From assembly GCA_009602725.1 (NCBI GenBank), contig WELB01000055.1, positions 453,227 to 517,226 on the forward strand: 64,000 bases of DNA, given 5' to 3'. The DNA is from Spirogloea muscicola (taxonomy: Eukaryota; Streptophyta; Zygnematophyceae; Spirogloeales; Spirogloeaceae). Below the pieces are notes generated by a model. The model saw only the letters and a list, made by a program, of their open reading frames with translations. It made no database searches and was not told where the DNA came from. Below, in pieces: positions 1 to 11,739 of the stretch. The translations under genes were made by a program, and so were the position numbers. Each line of letters opens with the position of its first letter. Within the stretch, counting starts at the first letter, position 1.

Positions 1-239
1 GCGTGGCTGGGGGAGATGCCGATGCTTCCCACCAGCGCGAAGGAGCCCGGGGAGGCGCGCGGCGGCGGCGGCGCGGCGGCGGCGGTGGCCCGGAGGCGCT
101 CGCCACGGGGCGCCCGCTGCTGCCCGTGTCGTTCGGTCCCCCAGTAAATTAGTACGGTGCTGGTGCGGTGGGCCCGTAAACGGGCCCACCGAGACGGCCC
201 CGACGAGGCGGCAGAGCGGTCGCCCTTCCCAACGTGGGC

Positions 240-800
240 GACGGTGGCTCGGGGATTGCCGCGATGGCTCTGTGGGCTGGCCTCTCACAGCCATTGCCTC
301 GCACTGGAGGAGCTGTGTTTCTCTGCTGTGGCTTTAAATGGTCAAGGGGGGATATTATGCACCCGGTGGGCCACTTGAGTCGCTGTGTGCGTCTAGCGCT
401 TTTCTCAACCCCTATCCTCAATGGGCGAGCACTTTCTTCTTTTTGCTGGCCCCTTCCGAGCTTCGTTCATTCTATCTTCTGGGCTGGGCGATCACAGCCA
501 TCGCCCTCTACCCGCAAATGCCTCCTTCTCTGTGGCCGCGCGTCTCTTGGTCAGGAGCTGGTGCGCGGCGCGGGGCGTGCCTTGGCGCGGCACCTTGACG
601 TCGATCGCTGATCCAATGGTCACATAATCTGGAAGCGGCGCTGGCTCCCAGAGCCTGACTAAGAGACGTTGTCATCTGTCTTCGGGCTGGCTTTCACAGC
701 CCTCGCCCCCTAAGAAGAAAGCGCGGCCACATTAACTGGTGGCTGGGAGAGGCCAGCCCAAAGGAATGCACAAGATCTGAAGGAGGGCCCTGCGGTAGAG
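240..800. repeat. LINE 3'-tail hairpin cluster
   Basis: This stretch carries several copies of the short hairpin found behind LINE copies elsewhere in the window. Plus-oriented GGGCTGG...CAGCC hairpins lie near 274-297, 480-503 and 683-706, and a minus-oriented one near 740-762 is followed by the usual AAAGGAATG and GTCTGAAGGAG-like flank. The phrase ATGGGCGAGCACTTTC at about 421 recurs beside LINE tails at 45.4 kb and, inverted, at 50.0 kb. No LINE coding sequence is visible, so these are probably very short 5'-truncated insertions. Opposite orientations lie within 60 bp of each other. Bases 1-240 are GC-rich with no recognisable gene. Confidence 0.6.
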
Positions 801-2092
801 CCACTTTCTTTCTTTCGCAGAGACAATCCTGCCGCTTGATGCGGCCTTCACTTTTGTGTTTGCCTCCGAGCTTTATTGAACCGGCCGCTCTGGCCCTCTC
901 TCATCCTTTGCACCCATCATGCTTGTCGCCGCCGCCCGCAGTGCTTCCGGTCTGCAGCAGCAGCCTCGGCACACCATGCTGCACCCAGGTGGACTCCTGT
1001 GTTACTCAAGGTGGCCTTGCAGGCGACAGGAGGGTCGACTCCAGGAGCCGGCAAAGGTGGCCCACTACGCCTGAGCACCTCCGCAAGAGCTGAGGACAAG
1101 CACAAGTCGCTTGATGCGGCTTGCCTCAGACAGAGGTGCACTCTTGCTCCGAGAACGCCCTTGCCAGCTTTGCCTGCCACACACGTGGGGGCCTGTCTGT
1201 GCTGCTGCTGCCCTACACAGAGCGACCGAGGACTAGCTGACTCCAGCTTGCTGCGCTGCTCCAACTATGTGCTCAAATGTGCTCAACACACACTGGCCAA
1301 CAATGCTGTCCACAGCTGATTGAGTGCTGTCGCAGCCTTGATCATTGGTGTCAGCAAAGAATTATGATGTGTTTTGCCTTGCATGCACCGATGCATGACA
1401 AAGAGCTGGTGGCATGCGGTATACGCTAAGATCCTATCTGTGCAGATATTCCTAATTATGATGTATGCTGTGGGAGCAAGACCCCACAGGTCTCATAGGT
1501 CCGTGTTTCCAACCAGGCGGGACTACATCGGATGACGGGAGGCGGGCACGGTGCTGCCAAAGTTGCTGATCTGGAGCCGAGCACAAGGACCATCCTCAAC
1601 TGCGTAGACAGCAATGCGAAGCACAGGCAGGGCAGCCTGCATGCAGACCCAGGACACAGTGAATGTCAGCAATGACAAAGAGGACGACTGCGATGTTGTT
1701 GAACGCCTCTTGTGAAACTCGTGTGACCTGAAAGTCAGTATTCACAAGAATCTGCAGCAACTGGTGGGGAGACTTGCATGTTGTTGGCAGGTGGCAGACA
1801 TCCTGACATAGCGCCGCTATAAATTACTAGGGGAGCAAGCTGCCCACTCACAAGGCATGGCCAAGCCCAAGGCAGAAGTGCTGCGCACTCTACATGCGCC
1901 GCAGTGGAACCTCGCCTGTCATTACTGCCTCAAGGTGGCAGCCACAACATGCTCATTGCTCAGCTGCGGCGTAGCCGCCACCCTGGCGTGGAGGACGCCT
2001 TCAGCACCCGCATGCCCGCTGGGGGCTCCATCTGCCACTGATGTTCAATCCAAACTCACGATTCGCCACTAACAGCTGCCCCTCCTTGAAGG
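801..2092. other. No gene recognised
   Basis: Only short overlapping frames without recognisable similarity occur here. Base composition is closer to the flanking host island than to the repeats. It may be 3' flank of RCL1, which ends at 2093 on the minus strand, or decayed repeat. I see nothing specific. Confidence 0.4.
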
Positions 2093-4224
2093 CTATGAAA
2101 GTTTCCTGGACTTGTTTCTGTGTGCGCTGCCAATGCAAGACAGCAGCACGGTGCCAGTCGCCGGCTCCGGCTGTATGTTGAACTGCACACCAAGGAGCTC
2201 CTTGATGTGCCGAAGCATCCCAATGGCTGCTGGCGCCAAGCGGCCCACTCGCACCTTGGACAAGTCGTCCTCACTCAGAGCGCAGAGCAGGAACAGCAGG
2301 CTCTGCAATGAGGGGACCCGATTAGGTTGTACTTCAGACAGTGACGTTGCTTCTACTTTGACTGAACTGACCGTCACTGAGGGGTACCTGACCCATAAGT
2401 GCAATGGTGCAGCTACACCATACTTGGTGAGTCGAGTCCACAACGCCGCCGAGGTGTATTTCATCCAGGAGCGCATGCGCCGCCCGCTGGCCGACTTCCT
2501 CAGGGAGGAGGACTGTCTCCCGCTTGACGCCTTCTTCATCTTTGTCGCATCTCGCGGCCACTGCGCACTCTGCGCTTAGGAGGCACCCGGTTGTGGTCTC
2601 GGCCACCAGTACCATCCCATATCCCGGCGACCTGTACATGTCAAGCGCAGCCAGGACTTGAGAACTTCATTATCTATCTCATATACTGGAAGAGATTGGT
2701 GCAATGAAATCCCGTACTCCTGCCCTTCAAGCCCTGAACATCAGAACTTTATCAGCACTTGACCTCGAGGACCTGGCAAGTCGACGTGTGCTGCACTACA
2801 GACAAGCCTCTTTGGCACTTACTTGCCAGACTCAGAGCCGGCGTAGTGATCTGTGAAGATGTAGACATCCGCAAGGAGGCGGTTGAGGACGCCCCGCGCA
2901 GCATCCACCATGCGGTTGACCATCTGCGGTGACACACGGGTGCTGTACGCAACGCCCCGCACACGCTTCACCATGCCCTCATCAACCAGGTGTACAGGCT
3001 GCAATTTGTAACAACACCACATTGCTGAGGTTTCCCGCTTAACCTCAGCATCTGGGCATGCAATGCCTGCCAGCGGGTGGAGGCTAGAGCAGCTGAGATA
3101 GGGCTAGATTATCCAGGAGCTTCATTCTGGGGTTAAGGTTTGGAGGTACAAGTCAGAATGCTGGAGTGCTCATTGCCAAGTGGTGCAAAGTTGCTCACTA
3201 GGAGGCTGCCTGAGACGACAGGCAGGCGGAGGAGGACCTCGCCGCCACCAAGTGGCGGGGCCCCTCGCCGCACAACCTTCAGCTCCACGTCCTCAGTGGC
3301 AACACCGAGGCGCCGGAGAAGGGGCAGCGTGGTGATGCGGAAGGTGTCCACACACGGGTCCTTGTTGTCATTTGTTATCCCTGCATGGCGGCTCTTACGA
3401 TGAGGAAGTATTAGATAAGTATGATAAGAGAACCCACATGCATTGTAAAAGTATTAGCTCAGCTTGGGGCCCACCGAATGCATGTGAGATGAGAACATCA
3501 AAGGCAGGCACCGGTACCTGTGAGCGTGATGGATAGCGGCTTCTTGCCAAACAGCCCGAGGACGATGAGTATCTCAAGGAAGTAGCCTATGGCGCGGTCT
3601 GTGCCGCAATCGTGTGTCAGGCTGCGGCCGCCAACCAGCACGCCGGGCGTGTACAGCAGCCTTGTGCCTGGCTCAGGGACCCACTGCGTCAGTCGGGCCT
3701 AAGAGTGCCTCCCTGTCAATGGTGACCCCTACTCAAATTCTCAACTGAGTCTCTCAACTCGCTTCCGTTGCTCCTGTTGAATGTGTATAGTAGAACACTG
3801 TAAGTCTACTGAGTATGAAAACGATATCTTTCTTATAGTGTGGTAGAACGACGGACGGCTGAGGGAGGCAGAAGCGCAGGCAAGTAGCGGAGAAGGAGGG
3901 GTTGCACGCGAGAAAGAGACCGCAATGAACGAGCAAGGGAGAGATGGGAGGGGAGGAGAGAGCGAGAGAGCGAGAGATAGAGCGCCGGCTGGCTTTAGCG
4001 GGGCAGAGGGCGGCGGTGGGGTGGGCACCGGTCTCGTTGATCTCGACGCGGCAGCCGCGCGAGAGCTTCTCCAGCAGGCGCAGGAGGGAGGCCTCGGCGG
4101 GCCGCAGCCCCGGCGCCCTGGCGGAGGCGCGCAGGTCGTCGATACGCAGCGGGGCGCCCGACAGCGTCGCCAGCACCAGCCGCGCGCGCAGCTGCCGGCT
4201 TCCGCGCAGCCGCACGGCCGACAT
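2093..4224 (-). CDS. RCL1: RNA 3'-terminal phosphate cyclase-like protein RCL1
   Basis: This is the RCL1 family of nucleolar proteins, which act in 18S rRNA processing with Bms1 and lack cyclase activity in characterised members. Six minus-strand exons splice in frame: 4224-4029, 3667-3518, 3380-3199, 2998-2823, 2631-2424 and 2302-2093. They give 373 aa, the usual family length. The start MSAVRLRGSRQ matches the family start. Conserved blocks in order are LVLATLSG, RVEINETG, the glycine-rich YTPGVLVGGRSLTHDCG, GKKPLSITLTGITNDN, VRRGAPPLGGGEV, RGVAYSTRVSPQMVNR, SGKSPGYGMVLVAETT and a C-terminal LSKVRVGRLAP block. All introns are GT-AG and phases agree at every junction. The gene looks intact and is head-to-head with histidinol dehydrogenase. 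I infer function from family membership; the assignment is very secure. Confidence 0.95.
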
Positions 4225-4690
4225 GGCGGCCGCCGCCGCCGCCGCCGCCGCCAACGCCACCGCCGCCGCCGCCGCTACCGGGGGGTCCGAGCGCGGGGCA
4301 GTGCTTGGGGCCCCAGAGCTTTTGGCTCTGGAAGCCAAAGGGTTAAGCCCGACGAAGCAACCCTGCAGTCCGACGTCGGGCAGCCCGACNCGGCGCCGCG
4401 GAAGCCGGCCGAGGCCCGCCTCCGGCGACCGGCGGCCCCCGGCGTGCGGCGGCGAATTGCCGCCGGGGCCACCGGCCGCAGATTCGGTGAGCCTCCGCCG
4501 GCGAGGTTTAGGGGATTGGGGTTTGGGCAGAGGCGCGGCCCTGCCGAAGCCTGGACGGCCCGGGAAAAGCTCACGCGGCTGCGCGCCGCCGCGCTGAGAA
4601 AACAGCTTAACGTCGTTTCCCAAAACAATGACCATAGGAGATTGACAACGACGTATTTCCAACTTGGCAGAACCTCGCAGGGCGGCGGCC
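4225..4690. promoter_or_regulatory. Shared RCL1/HisD bidirectional promoter region
   Basis: The RCL1 start codon (minus, 4222-4224) and the conserved HisD exons (plus, from 5200) point away from each other, so this GC-rich stretch should hold both promoters. It opens with a GCC trinucleotide run at about 4226-4275. A plus ATG at 4223 overlaps the RCL1 ATG and opens a poly-alanine frame to 4597, but I see no support that it is translated. A single N at 4390 marks an ambiguous base. No TATA-like box stands out. Confidence 0.45.
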
Positions 4691-5199
4691 ATGGCCGGCG
4701 GCGCCCCCCCAATGGTGCCTGCCGCGTCAATCGCAGGTGCTGCCCTCCCGCCCCTTTTGAAATACCCTCTTGCGACGCTGGCTGGCCGGCTTCACTGAGG
4801 CTAGACCCGCAGACAATGTGCTGCAGCAGTAGCTTGGGCAGCAGGGCCCGAACCCCCCGCCAGCAAGCTCGACCACGCAGGGTGTTGAGTCGGACATGGC
4901 GCGAGCTGTGCTGCCTGTCGCTCCAATCTTATAAGCGTCGTCTTGCACACGCAACAGGCTCGTGATAGTGCTGCTGACAGGATCAAGCTCACGCTGAACA
5001 CAAGTTGTAAAGGAACTGCGGCGGGGCACACCTCTGCCGCAGGTAGAAGATTCAGAAAGGTCACCCATCTATTCTGGAGCACACGGCACAGGAGCTGTCT
5101 GGAGGCAGCCTGCGTCTGAGATTCACGTCCTAACAATTTCGCGGTATGTAAGATAAATCTGACAGAATTGTAGTGGGCTGGTCGATTTATCCTGTGCAG

Positions 5200-8100
5200 T
5201 CAGCACGGAGCCAGCCAGGCGAACATCGCTGCGCTCTTACCGGCTGGCCGAGCTGAGCGACTCGGACGTCGCGGCGCTCCTGACGCGACCGCGCATTGAC
5301 TTCTCGTCCATCTTCGACACGGTACGCACCTGCAAGGAACACCGGCAATATCAGCCCGCAATGTCACTGTGGGCGTAAGCGTGCATGTGTTTCTTAATAA
5401 ACAGTGAATGTTAAGTACCAGATGAGAACACTACGTGGCCAAATATCAGGGAAGGAAGCCATATTATATATATATATATGTATATTTCTGCCAACCACCC
5501 GCAGGGGGTCTGCTTTGCTGAGATTGTTTAATTTGAACTTTGTAAGTCATCTTGTGGGCTTTGATGTTTACGAACCAGGGGTGTAGGATCAAGGTTTCAG
5601 GGAATATGTGTACCTCAAGTTTTTGTATTGGAAAGAAAATGCACCGCTTGCCTACTCCACAAGACTGTACAATAATTGCTATATCTGTGTACTTTCTCAG
5701 GTAGGCCCCATCATAGAGGACGTGAGGACAAGGGGGGATACAGCAATCCAAGAGTAAAGATGTTCAAGATCAGATGCTTCATTCGCTCGACTTTCCTTTC
5801 TGCTATATGATGTGACTGCACTGTCATACAGAGGCTAAGGACAGGTTGCTGTGTATATCTGGTGAACGAATTGCTCACAGCTGGAATCTCTCCCCATCCT
5901 CCATCATCTGGTTGATCAATGCAGCAATAGAAGCAGAGGGAAGGCAGCTGATGTATGCGATTGAATGTCTTCATAGATACACGGAGCGATTCGACAAGGT
6001 CAAGCTCAACAAATTTGTTGAGAGGATTGAAGACATACCAGAGCCGCAGGTTGGGCTGACTGACTGAATCATAAGAGAGGCTGGCAGGCACAGAAAAGCA
6101 TACCGTCAACAGATTGGCAATCCTTCACATGCAGAGCAGCAGCTACCAGTGATGCAGTCTTGGCTTGGTGACAACATTAAGTCCCAGCTGAATTCCAGCT
6201 ACCAGATTGTCTGCAATTGGAAAGCTAAGTCCTGCAGTATTCTTGTAGCTGGAGCAAAGGACAAAGGCTGCATTTGATGTCGCCTTCTCAAACATCAAGG
6301 CCTTCCACGAAGCTCAGAAGAAGACACAATCGCTTGTGGTCGAAACAATGCCTGTAAGATATTCCTGTCCAATCTCGGTCTCTCAGTTGCACGTAGCTCC
6401 CTATGCATGTAGGGAGGCTGCAACACTTAAAGACCGTCGTCAGATAGAGAAACAGGCGGTCGGTGGATACAACCCAGCATGTTTACCATCCGACCAAGAT
6501 AGGATTCTCTTCATCCGAGCCTTCCTGAGCTCATAAGCTTCTGAGCTTCCCTTTTGCTTGCACCCACTGGCTATGAAGGTGCTCTAGGATCTCACGGCAA
6601 AATATGCAATGTCTTCTGTCCAACTGTCAGGGTGTGCAATGTAGGCGAGTGGCGCGGCCTATTCAGCGGGTGGGGCTCTACGTGCCTGGTGGGACTGCGG
6701 TCCTGCCGTCTACGGCGCTCATGCTCGCAGTGGTGAGCATTGTCCGTCAGCCAAGAAGGTCCTCCATGGGCACTTTGGTTTCCCAGTGTCTCAGATCCTT
6801 ACCTGCTCACATGCACTTGGCCATTTTCGTGACATTTGCTCGACTACCCACTTGGCAGCCTGCTGGGATTGCCGGCTGCGAGGTTGTGGTGGTTGCCACA
6901 CCCCCCCAAAAGGATGGCACCATTTGCCCGGTGAGCAGTGGCAGCATCCTATTATGTATTGACCTGGTGAATGCTTCTCTCGACTGTTCTGATCCATGGC
7001 TCATGAATCTCAGCAATAATTCCTTTCTGTGCAGGAGGTCCTCTACTGTGCAAAGAAAGCAAATGTTACACACATCCTCAAGGCCGGTGGGGCACAGGTA
7101 CGAAGCAGCCATGCTAGGCTCACTGTGCCCGTGGCTAAGATTACGCCACGGCACAATCTGTGCATCAGTGCAACTCATGACTTGTCTGAGTAGCTCCTTG
7201 CTTCCTCGCTCATGCTAGTGCTGTGCCTCTTGAGCACTGTGATAGGCTGTTGCCGCCATGGCGTGGGGAACTGACTCATGTCCAAAGGTAGGGGTGCAGC
7301 GCCCAACTTGTCGGTCCAAGTATGTGCTGCCTTGAGCTCCTCTCTTCTTGCATCAGCAGCATCTGAGCGGATTGACAATTGAAAGTCAATCCGCTCAGAT
7401 GGTGCTAGCATGGATGTCCTCCATGGCTTCATTCAAGCTTGTGCCTGATTCTGTAAGTAAAATAGATCAGCACAGTAGCTGACTGACTGTGAACTTGACT
7501 CTGCCCAGGTTGACAAAATACTTGGTCCTGGCAACCAGTACGTGACAGCAGCCAAGATGCTCTTGCAGGTGCTGAAGGAATCAAGGGATGCTTGTTCTTA
7601 CAGAAGCTCTCGTGAGGCTCCCCTTATATGTTGTCTCTCATCACCGTGTCACAGCGCAGTTACGAGGCTGGTCTTTTCAAGAGTCGCTGCTTCGCTGGCA
7701 CGTCAATACTGATCGAGAAACACAACACCTGAGGAAGGAAAGGCATGCCCGAGTGGAGCTTATACCTGAGCACGGCTGTAGTCATTAGCTCGTTCTTTCT
7801 CAATCCCTTGTCATCATAGTTGTCTTAATTACTTTTCATGAGTGGGCAAGCAGAACAGCGAGGCCATGATCAGCATCGACATGCCTGCGGGCCCCTCCGA
7901 AGTACTTGTGATTGCTGATAAGGATGCCAACCCTGCACATTTGGCGATTGACTTGCTTTCCCAGGTAGTCACCCACTACGAATCTCTGATTCTGTTGCTT
8001 CAAGTAGAGCTCTGTGACCCAGTGATTCAGCACATGAAAGCGGGACGCACTATCAGAATGACAAGTGGACAGAGTCAAGAGTGAGCCAAGAATCTGTTCT

Positions 8101-8310
8101 CTGCGCTCTTTCTTCAGCACCTCATTGTGCATCGTGCAGGCTGAGCATGGGCCAGACAGCCAGGTGGTGTTGGTGGTTGTAGGCGACGAGGTCAACCTTC
8201 CTGAGATTGAGCTGGAAGTGGCGCGGCAGTGTGATGCCCTGCCGCGCGGCAGCATCGCTGGCAAAGCACTGGAGCACAGCTACTCAATCATAGCTTCCAA
8301 CATGGCTGAG
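5200..8310 (+). CDS. HDH: Histidinol dehydrogenase, 3' part missing
   Basis: Histidinol dehydrogenase catalyses the last two steps of histidine synthesis (L-histidinol to L-histidine, NAD+- and Zn2+-dependent); in plants it is plastidic. Eleven exons join in frame: 5200-5321, 5701-5753, 5977-6049, 6249-6353, 6631-6732, 6859-6930, 7035-7097, 7246-7287, 7509-7568, 7854-7964 and 8140-8310. They encode about 324 aa, with [24 protein letters not shown]-type, [46 protein letters not shown] and [14 protein letters not shown] blocks. The Gln and His of the last block are Zn ligands in the E. coli enzyme. The next family block (YAPEHL, holding the catalytic Glu-His pair) and the ASGTNH region are not found before the aquaporin gene. 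The 5' exon is uncertain: an ATG at 4691 with a donor after 4737 would add a short transit-like leader in the right phase. The gene is truncated in this assembly, or broken. Confidence 0.9.
7360..7401. repeat. Perfect intronic hairpin
   Basis: Within the HisD intron between exons ending 7287 and starting 7509, CATCTGAGCGGATTGA is followed after 10 nt by its exact reverse complement. The 16-bp stem is perfect and would fold in the pre-mRNA. Confidence 0.85.
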
Positions 8311-8912
8311 GTCAGGACACACAAGCTTTCTCAGCTGTAACAATCTCGCGTAGTCGTCGCTCTGAATTCTACTCTCATAGACAAGTGCCTTTGCTGTGGC
8401 GTTGGTGCAGCAATGAAGTGCTCATGAGTAATCACTGTTAAGCTTGACATAGACAATACAAGTGCAGGAGGGGCTTGGGAGGCAAAGGGGTGTGAGAAGG
8501 GAGGGANCCGACCGGAACTGGCCAGGTGCCTTGCAGGACAGTGGTGCCCGTGCACTTACTGGACCCCGCAACCTAAGTGCACACTCTGCTGGCGAAGCCG
8601 TAACGGGCTTTTGATCGGGGGAATTGTCCAGCCTTAGCATCAGATTGTACTTGATGGCCACATCTGGGTTGTGTCTAAGCATGCCCCTACTCTCGAGACT
8701 GTAATTTTCTTGCTCGGCCTGCTACCTGTGTTGCTCCTGTCGTTCACGTTCAGCAGCCATCACTTCTTGTCTTCGCCACTCAGAGTCCTCCATTGCACCT
8801 ATTGCCGCCCTTATCCGGAGGACCAGCAGACCACCCTCGTCTCACACCCCTATAGGCACTGCAGCTGCACTGCAACTCTTTTTCTGCAACCATGAAGGAA
8901 GCAGGTGCTGAT
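8311..8912. other. Spacer with ambiguous base, expected HisD exons absent
   Basis: The exon at 8140-8310 ends at a good donor (GAG/GTCAGG), but I find no acceptor followed by the expected NLYAPEHL block in any frame here. A single N lies at 8507, so an assembly join may have removed the last HisD exons. No other gene is visible. Confidence 0.5.
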
Positions 8913-10181
8913 TTACAAGCCATTATGTGAACTTGGCTCTGGCTCCACCTCCAACACCGGTCGCTTGGTGCCGGAGCGGAGCATGCTGAACACGTCCCGT
9001 CGCTCACGGTATACATCCGCGTGGTGAGGGGGGATCAGGCGGTAGACAAAAGCCAGCGCGCAGCATGCGAGGCCCGGCCCGACCCAGAAAACCCAGTTGT
9101 CTCGCCACAAGACATCGCTGCCCATGGCTACAGCAGGCCCAAAGCATCGAGCAGGGTTCATGCCCGCGCCGACATACCCCGCAACAAGGCCACTGGACAC
9201 AAAGATGAGGAGGCCCAGCGTGCCGCCAATGAGAAACGGCGAGAGGACTGGCCCGAAGATCTGCCCCTGCTTGGCGTCCAACGCAGTGCCGAACGCAACA
9301 AACAGTAGAACAAATGTGAACGCAAACTCCGATAGCAAGCCCTGACGCCAGCGCAGGCCCGTTATCATTGGAGCTCCACTGCCGTGGCTGGGCTGCTGCA
9401 AGAGGCAGCCACCAAGGAAATACTTGGCTGCTGTGGCGTGAGGTAGCACGCCCTGGGCAATAGCTGCTCCAATTATGGCACCCCCGGTCTGCGCCAGAAT
9501 GTAGAGGACCGCTCGCGGGAAGGAGGTGAGGCCTGTGAGCATGGTGGAAAATGTGATGGACGGGTTGATATGACCGCCAGACGACGGGCCTGCTGCAAGG
9601 ATGTGGAGCGCCAGGATTCCAGCATTGACAAGACCGATGGCCTTGCCAGGTGGCAGGAAACCGCCTTCGAGGCACGCAATTGTGCCCGCAAGGCTTGTGA
9701 ACACCAGTGAGGCTGTCGCCACCAGCTCGATGACCGAAGCTCGCCACACCTGGGCACAGAAACAGTGGCCCCAAGGCATTTAGTTGCACATCACAACGTA
9801 CTTTAAGCATAAACCAGCAGTGAAGAGGCCCATGTCAGGCATTCATTGTGTCAGTGTGGGAGTGGCGACCAGTCTCAAAAACGCCGAGACTGCGTCCGCT
9901 GGCTAAATGCTGGCAATGGACAGGACAGATGGTGGGACTTGTCAAACAGCAGGGCCGAGGGATGTCCAAGAGCTCCCATGGACCTCGGGCGAGGCAAAGT
10001 CGCTGAGCCTCAGGATACCGAGTACCGGGCCGCCGAGCGCGCGCCTGATGCGGCGCTCGGTGGCGCTCAGGTAGCGGGGCTCAGCCTCGTACTGCACCAG
10101 GCCTCCTGGGAAGCTCTCGCAGACCGTCGGAGGGTCGCCGCTCTGCACCTTGCCGTCCAGGCTCGACCTGCACGCCGCCAT
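8913..10181 (-). CDS. Aquaporin-like MIP family channel
   Basis: This is a major intrinsic protein: a six-helix membrane channel for water or small neutral solutes. Two minus-strand exons, 10181-9984 and 9749-8913, join in frame (donor CCCGAG/GTCC, acceptor TGCCCAG/GTGTGG) to give 344 aa. The first exon encodes a 66-aa cytoplasmic-type N-terminus ending SDFASPE. Six hydrophobic segments follow, starting with VIELVATASLVFTSLAG. The two half-helix loops are GGHINPSITF (about residues 125-134) and GAGMNPARCFGP (about 261-272). The first motif is NPS rather than NPA; the second is canonical with the selectivity-filter Arg. The C-terminus is basic then acidic (RRDVFSMLRSGTKRP...EVEPEP). The subfamily and substrate cannot be told from sequence. 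The stop TAA overlaps a TGTAA, the usual green-algal poly(A) motif, probably by chance. Confidence 0.9.
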
Positions 10182-10577
10182 ATCAGAGCTGATTGGAATC
10201 TACGACGACCAAAGCAAGGCCGCCGTGGAGCCTTGAAGGCAGCTCCGTTGCGCAGCCGCTGTGTCAGCCTCCATGCGCCAGAGCTGCCCGCCCACTACTT
10301 GCCCTCAAGGGCCCTGGGGTCCAGCTGCGCACCGCGTGGCGTGCCGGTGGCGCATCCCGGGGCCGCCGCCGGCTTCCGGAGCCGCTGCGCCGCCGCTGCC
10401 GCCTTCGAGCGTCATGGCGGGCGCAGGGCCGGCGCGCGCGGCAGAAGTCCCCACGGAGCCGAGTCCGGGGGCAGGAGCCCGGCAGCGGAGCGCCGCGCAG
10501 CGGGGAGGCAATGCGGGCGGGCGGAGGCCCGGAGGCAGGACGCAGCGGCGAGATGGGGCTCTAGGCGAGCGCCTGCG

Positions 10578-10614
<37 letters not shown>

Positions 10615-11087
10615 CGGCGGCGGCTGTTGGCGGGGGCTTGCTGATAGCGCGGACTGGCTGAGGTCGTTATGATGGCAACCTCGCGAGGCCGCTTTGAAAC
10701 CATCGTGTCGATACCCGATGGGGGCCCCCTTGACGGGACGGGGGGCGCCGCCGTGAAGGACCCGCTCGTTCCCGTCAGGGGCATCCAGCGCGGTTGTGGA
10801 CGGGAATCCCGCCGCCGCCGGGCAGCTCCGGGCAGCTGCAAAACTGCTTCCCGGCTGCCCCTCCCGGGCCCCGCGGCAGGCCGCCCCTGCCCGGAGGCGC
10901 CGCCCAGCGGTCCCGCCCCGGTCCACGTCGGCGGCGCGTGCCTCCCGTGCGCCCGCCGCCTGCCCCGTGCGGCGGCCACGCGCCTTGCGCGGCCTTCATT
11001 GGCTCGCAGCGGCGCCAGAATGCCATCTGGCGAAAAGGAAGCCAACCTGGCGTCCAGTCAGCGTCCACCCTGACAGCCTGGGGCCCT
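10182..11087. other. GC-rich aquaporin upstream region
   Basis: Very GC-rich sequence upstream of the aquaporin start. It includes a GGC trinucleotide run at about 10573-10621. Long open frames occur on both strands, as expected for this composition; none is recognisable. It is likely promoter and 5' leader. Confidence 0.45.
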
Positions 11088-11159
11088 GGTGACGCGGCCG
11101 GGCTCAAATAGCGACGCCTGGCGCTGAGCACCGTTCGCGAAGCCACCTGGTAGCCTTGT

Positions 11160-11735
11160 GGCTAAGCAGTTTTCAGAAAGAAAGTGGCTCTCCCAAGGGA
11201 AGGCGCGCGGAGCGCATGATATGAAAGGAGGCCAACTCAAGACAATCCATTGTTCAGGCAGAGTCTAGTGCAAGGTATACAAGGCTACATGTTACGGTCT
11301 CACGGGTGACCACGAATGAATCCGACAAGCTAACTTGGGGAGCTGGAGCGCCGCCGCAAAAGCCGAAGGCCTGAATCAGAGCGCGCCCTGCACGTTGATG
11401 AAGAGCCAAATGCTTGCGAGCGCTGCAAACTAAGCGAGTGCCGCATCCTACTATATGCAACTAAAGCCTGCGGAATGCTGGAGCTGCCCCCCCTACTTGG
11501 ACGACGCGCATCAACCAGCCGGGCCAGATGCTGGATCAGGGAGGACCATTTTACGCCGTAGCCTCCAAAGAATAACAGCGAGTCCAAATCGACTGGCCCC
11601 GCTCCCAAAAAAAAAAAAAAGGAGGGCGAGGGCACTGAACAGACAGCCTGAAAAGGTTTGACAAAGGTCCGAAGGGTGCCAAATAGCGCTTTCTCAAAGC
11701 GTTTCCGGTAGGTTGATTACTCAGTAACCTCAAGC
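11160..11735 (-). mobile_element. LINE-B fragment, 5'-truncated
   Basis: Minus-strand C-terminal part of an RLE-type LINE. It reads YGVKWSSLIQHLARLVDARR, then ALVAYSRMRHSLSLQRSQAF in one frame and HLALHQRAGRALIQAFGF with a V-T-R-E end in another, so at least one frameshift is present. Related copies lie at 20.9-21.5 and 33.3-34.1 kb. Its tail near 11195-11310 has the B-type 3' sequence (GGCGCGCGGAGCGCATG, then GGAGGCCAACTCAAG, as read on plus). It appears to interrupt the repeat unit described at 11740-12210. Confidence 0.7.
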
Positions 11736-11739
11736 GTTC

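Noticed and set aside
3754-4965. Long opposed open frames (312 and 346 codons) at the RCL1 5' end
   Set aside because: Only the RCL1 first exon (4224-4029 minus) is supported by protein similarity; the rest is GC-rich shadow.
9004-9810. A 268-codon minus frame overlapping the aquaporin
   Set aside because: It is the second frame of the aquaporin exon; only the 8913-9749 frame has MIP motifs.
10305-11045. A 246-codon minus frame upstream of the aquaporin
   Set aside because: Arginine/proline-rich, crosses a GGC run, no domain; typical of GC-rich DNA.
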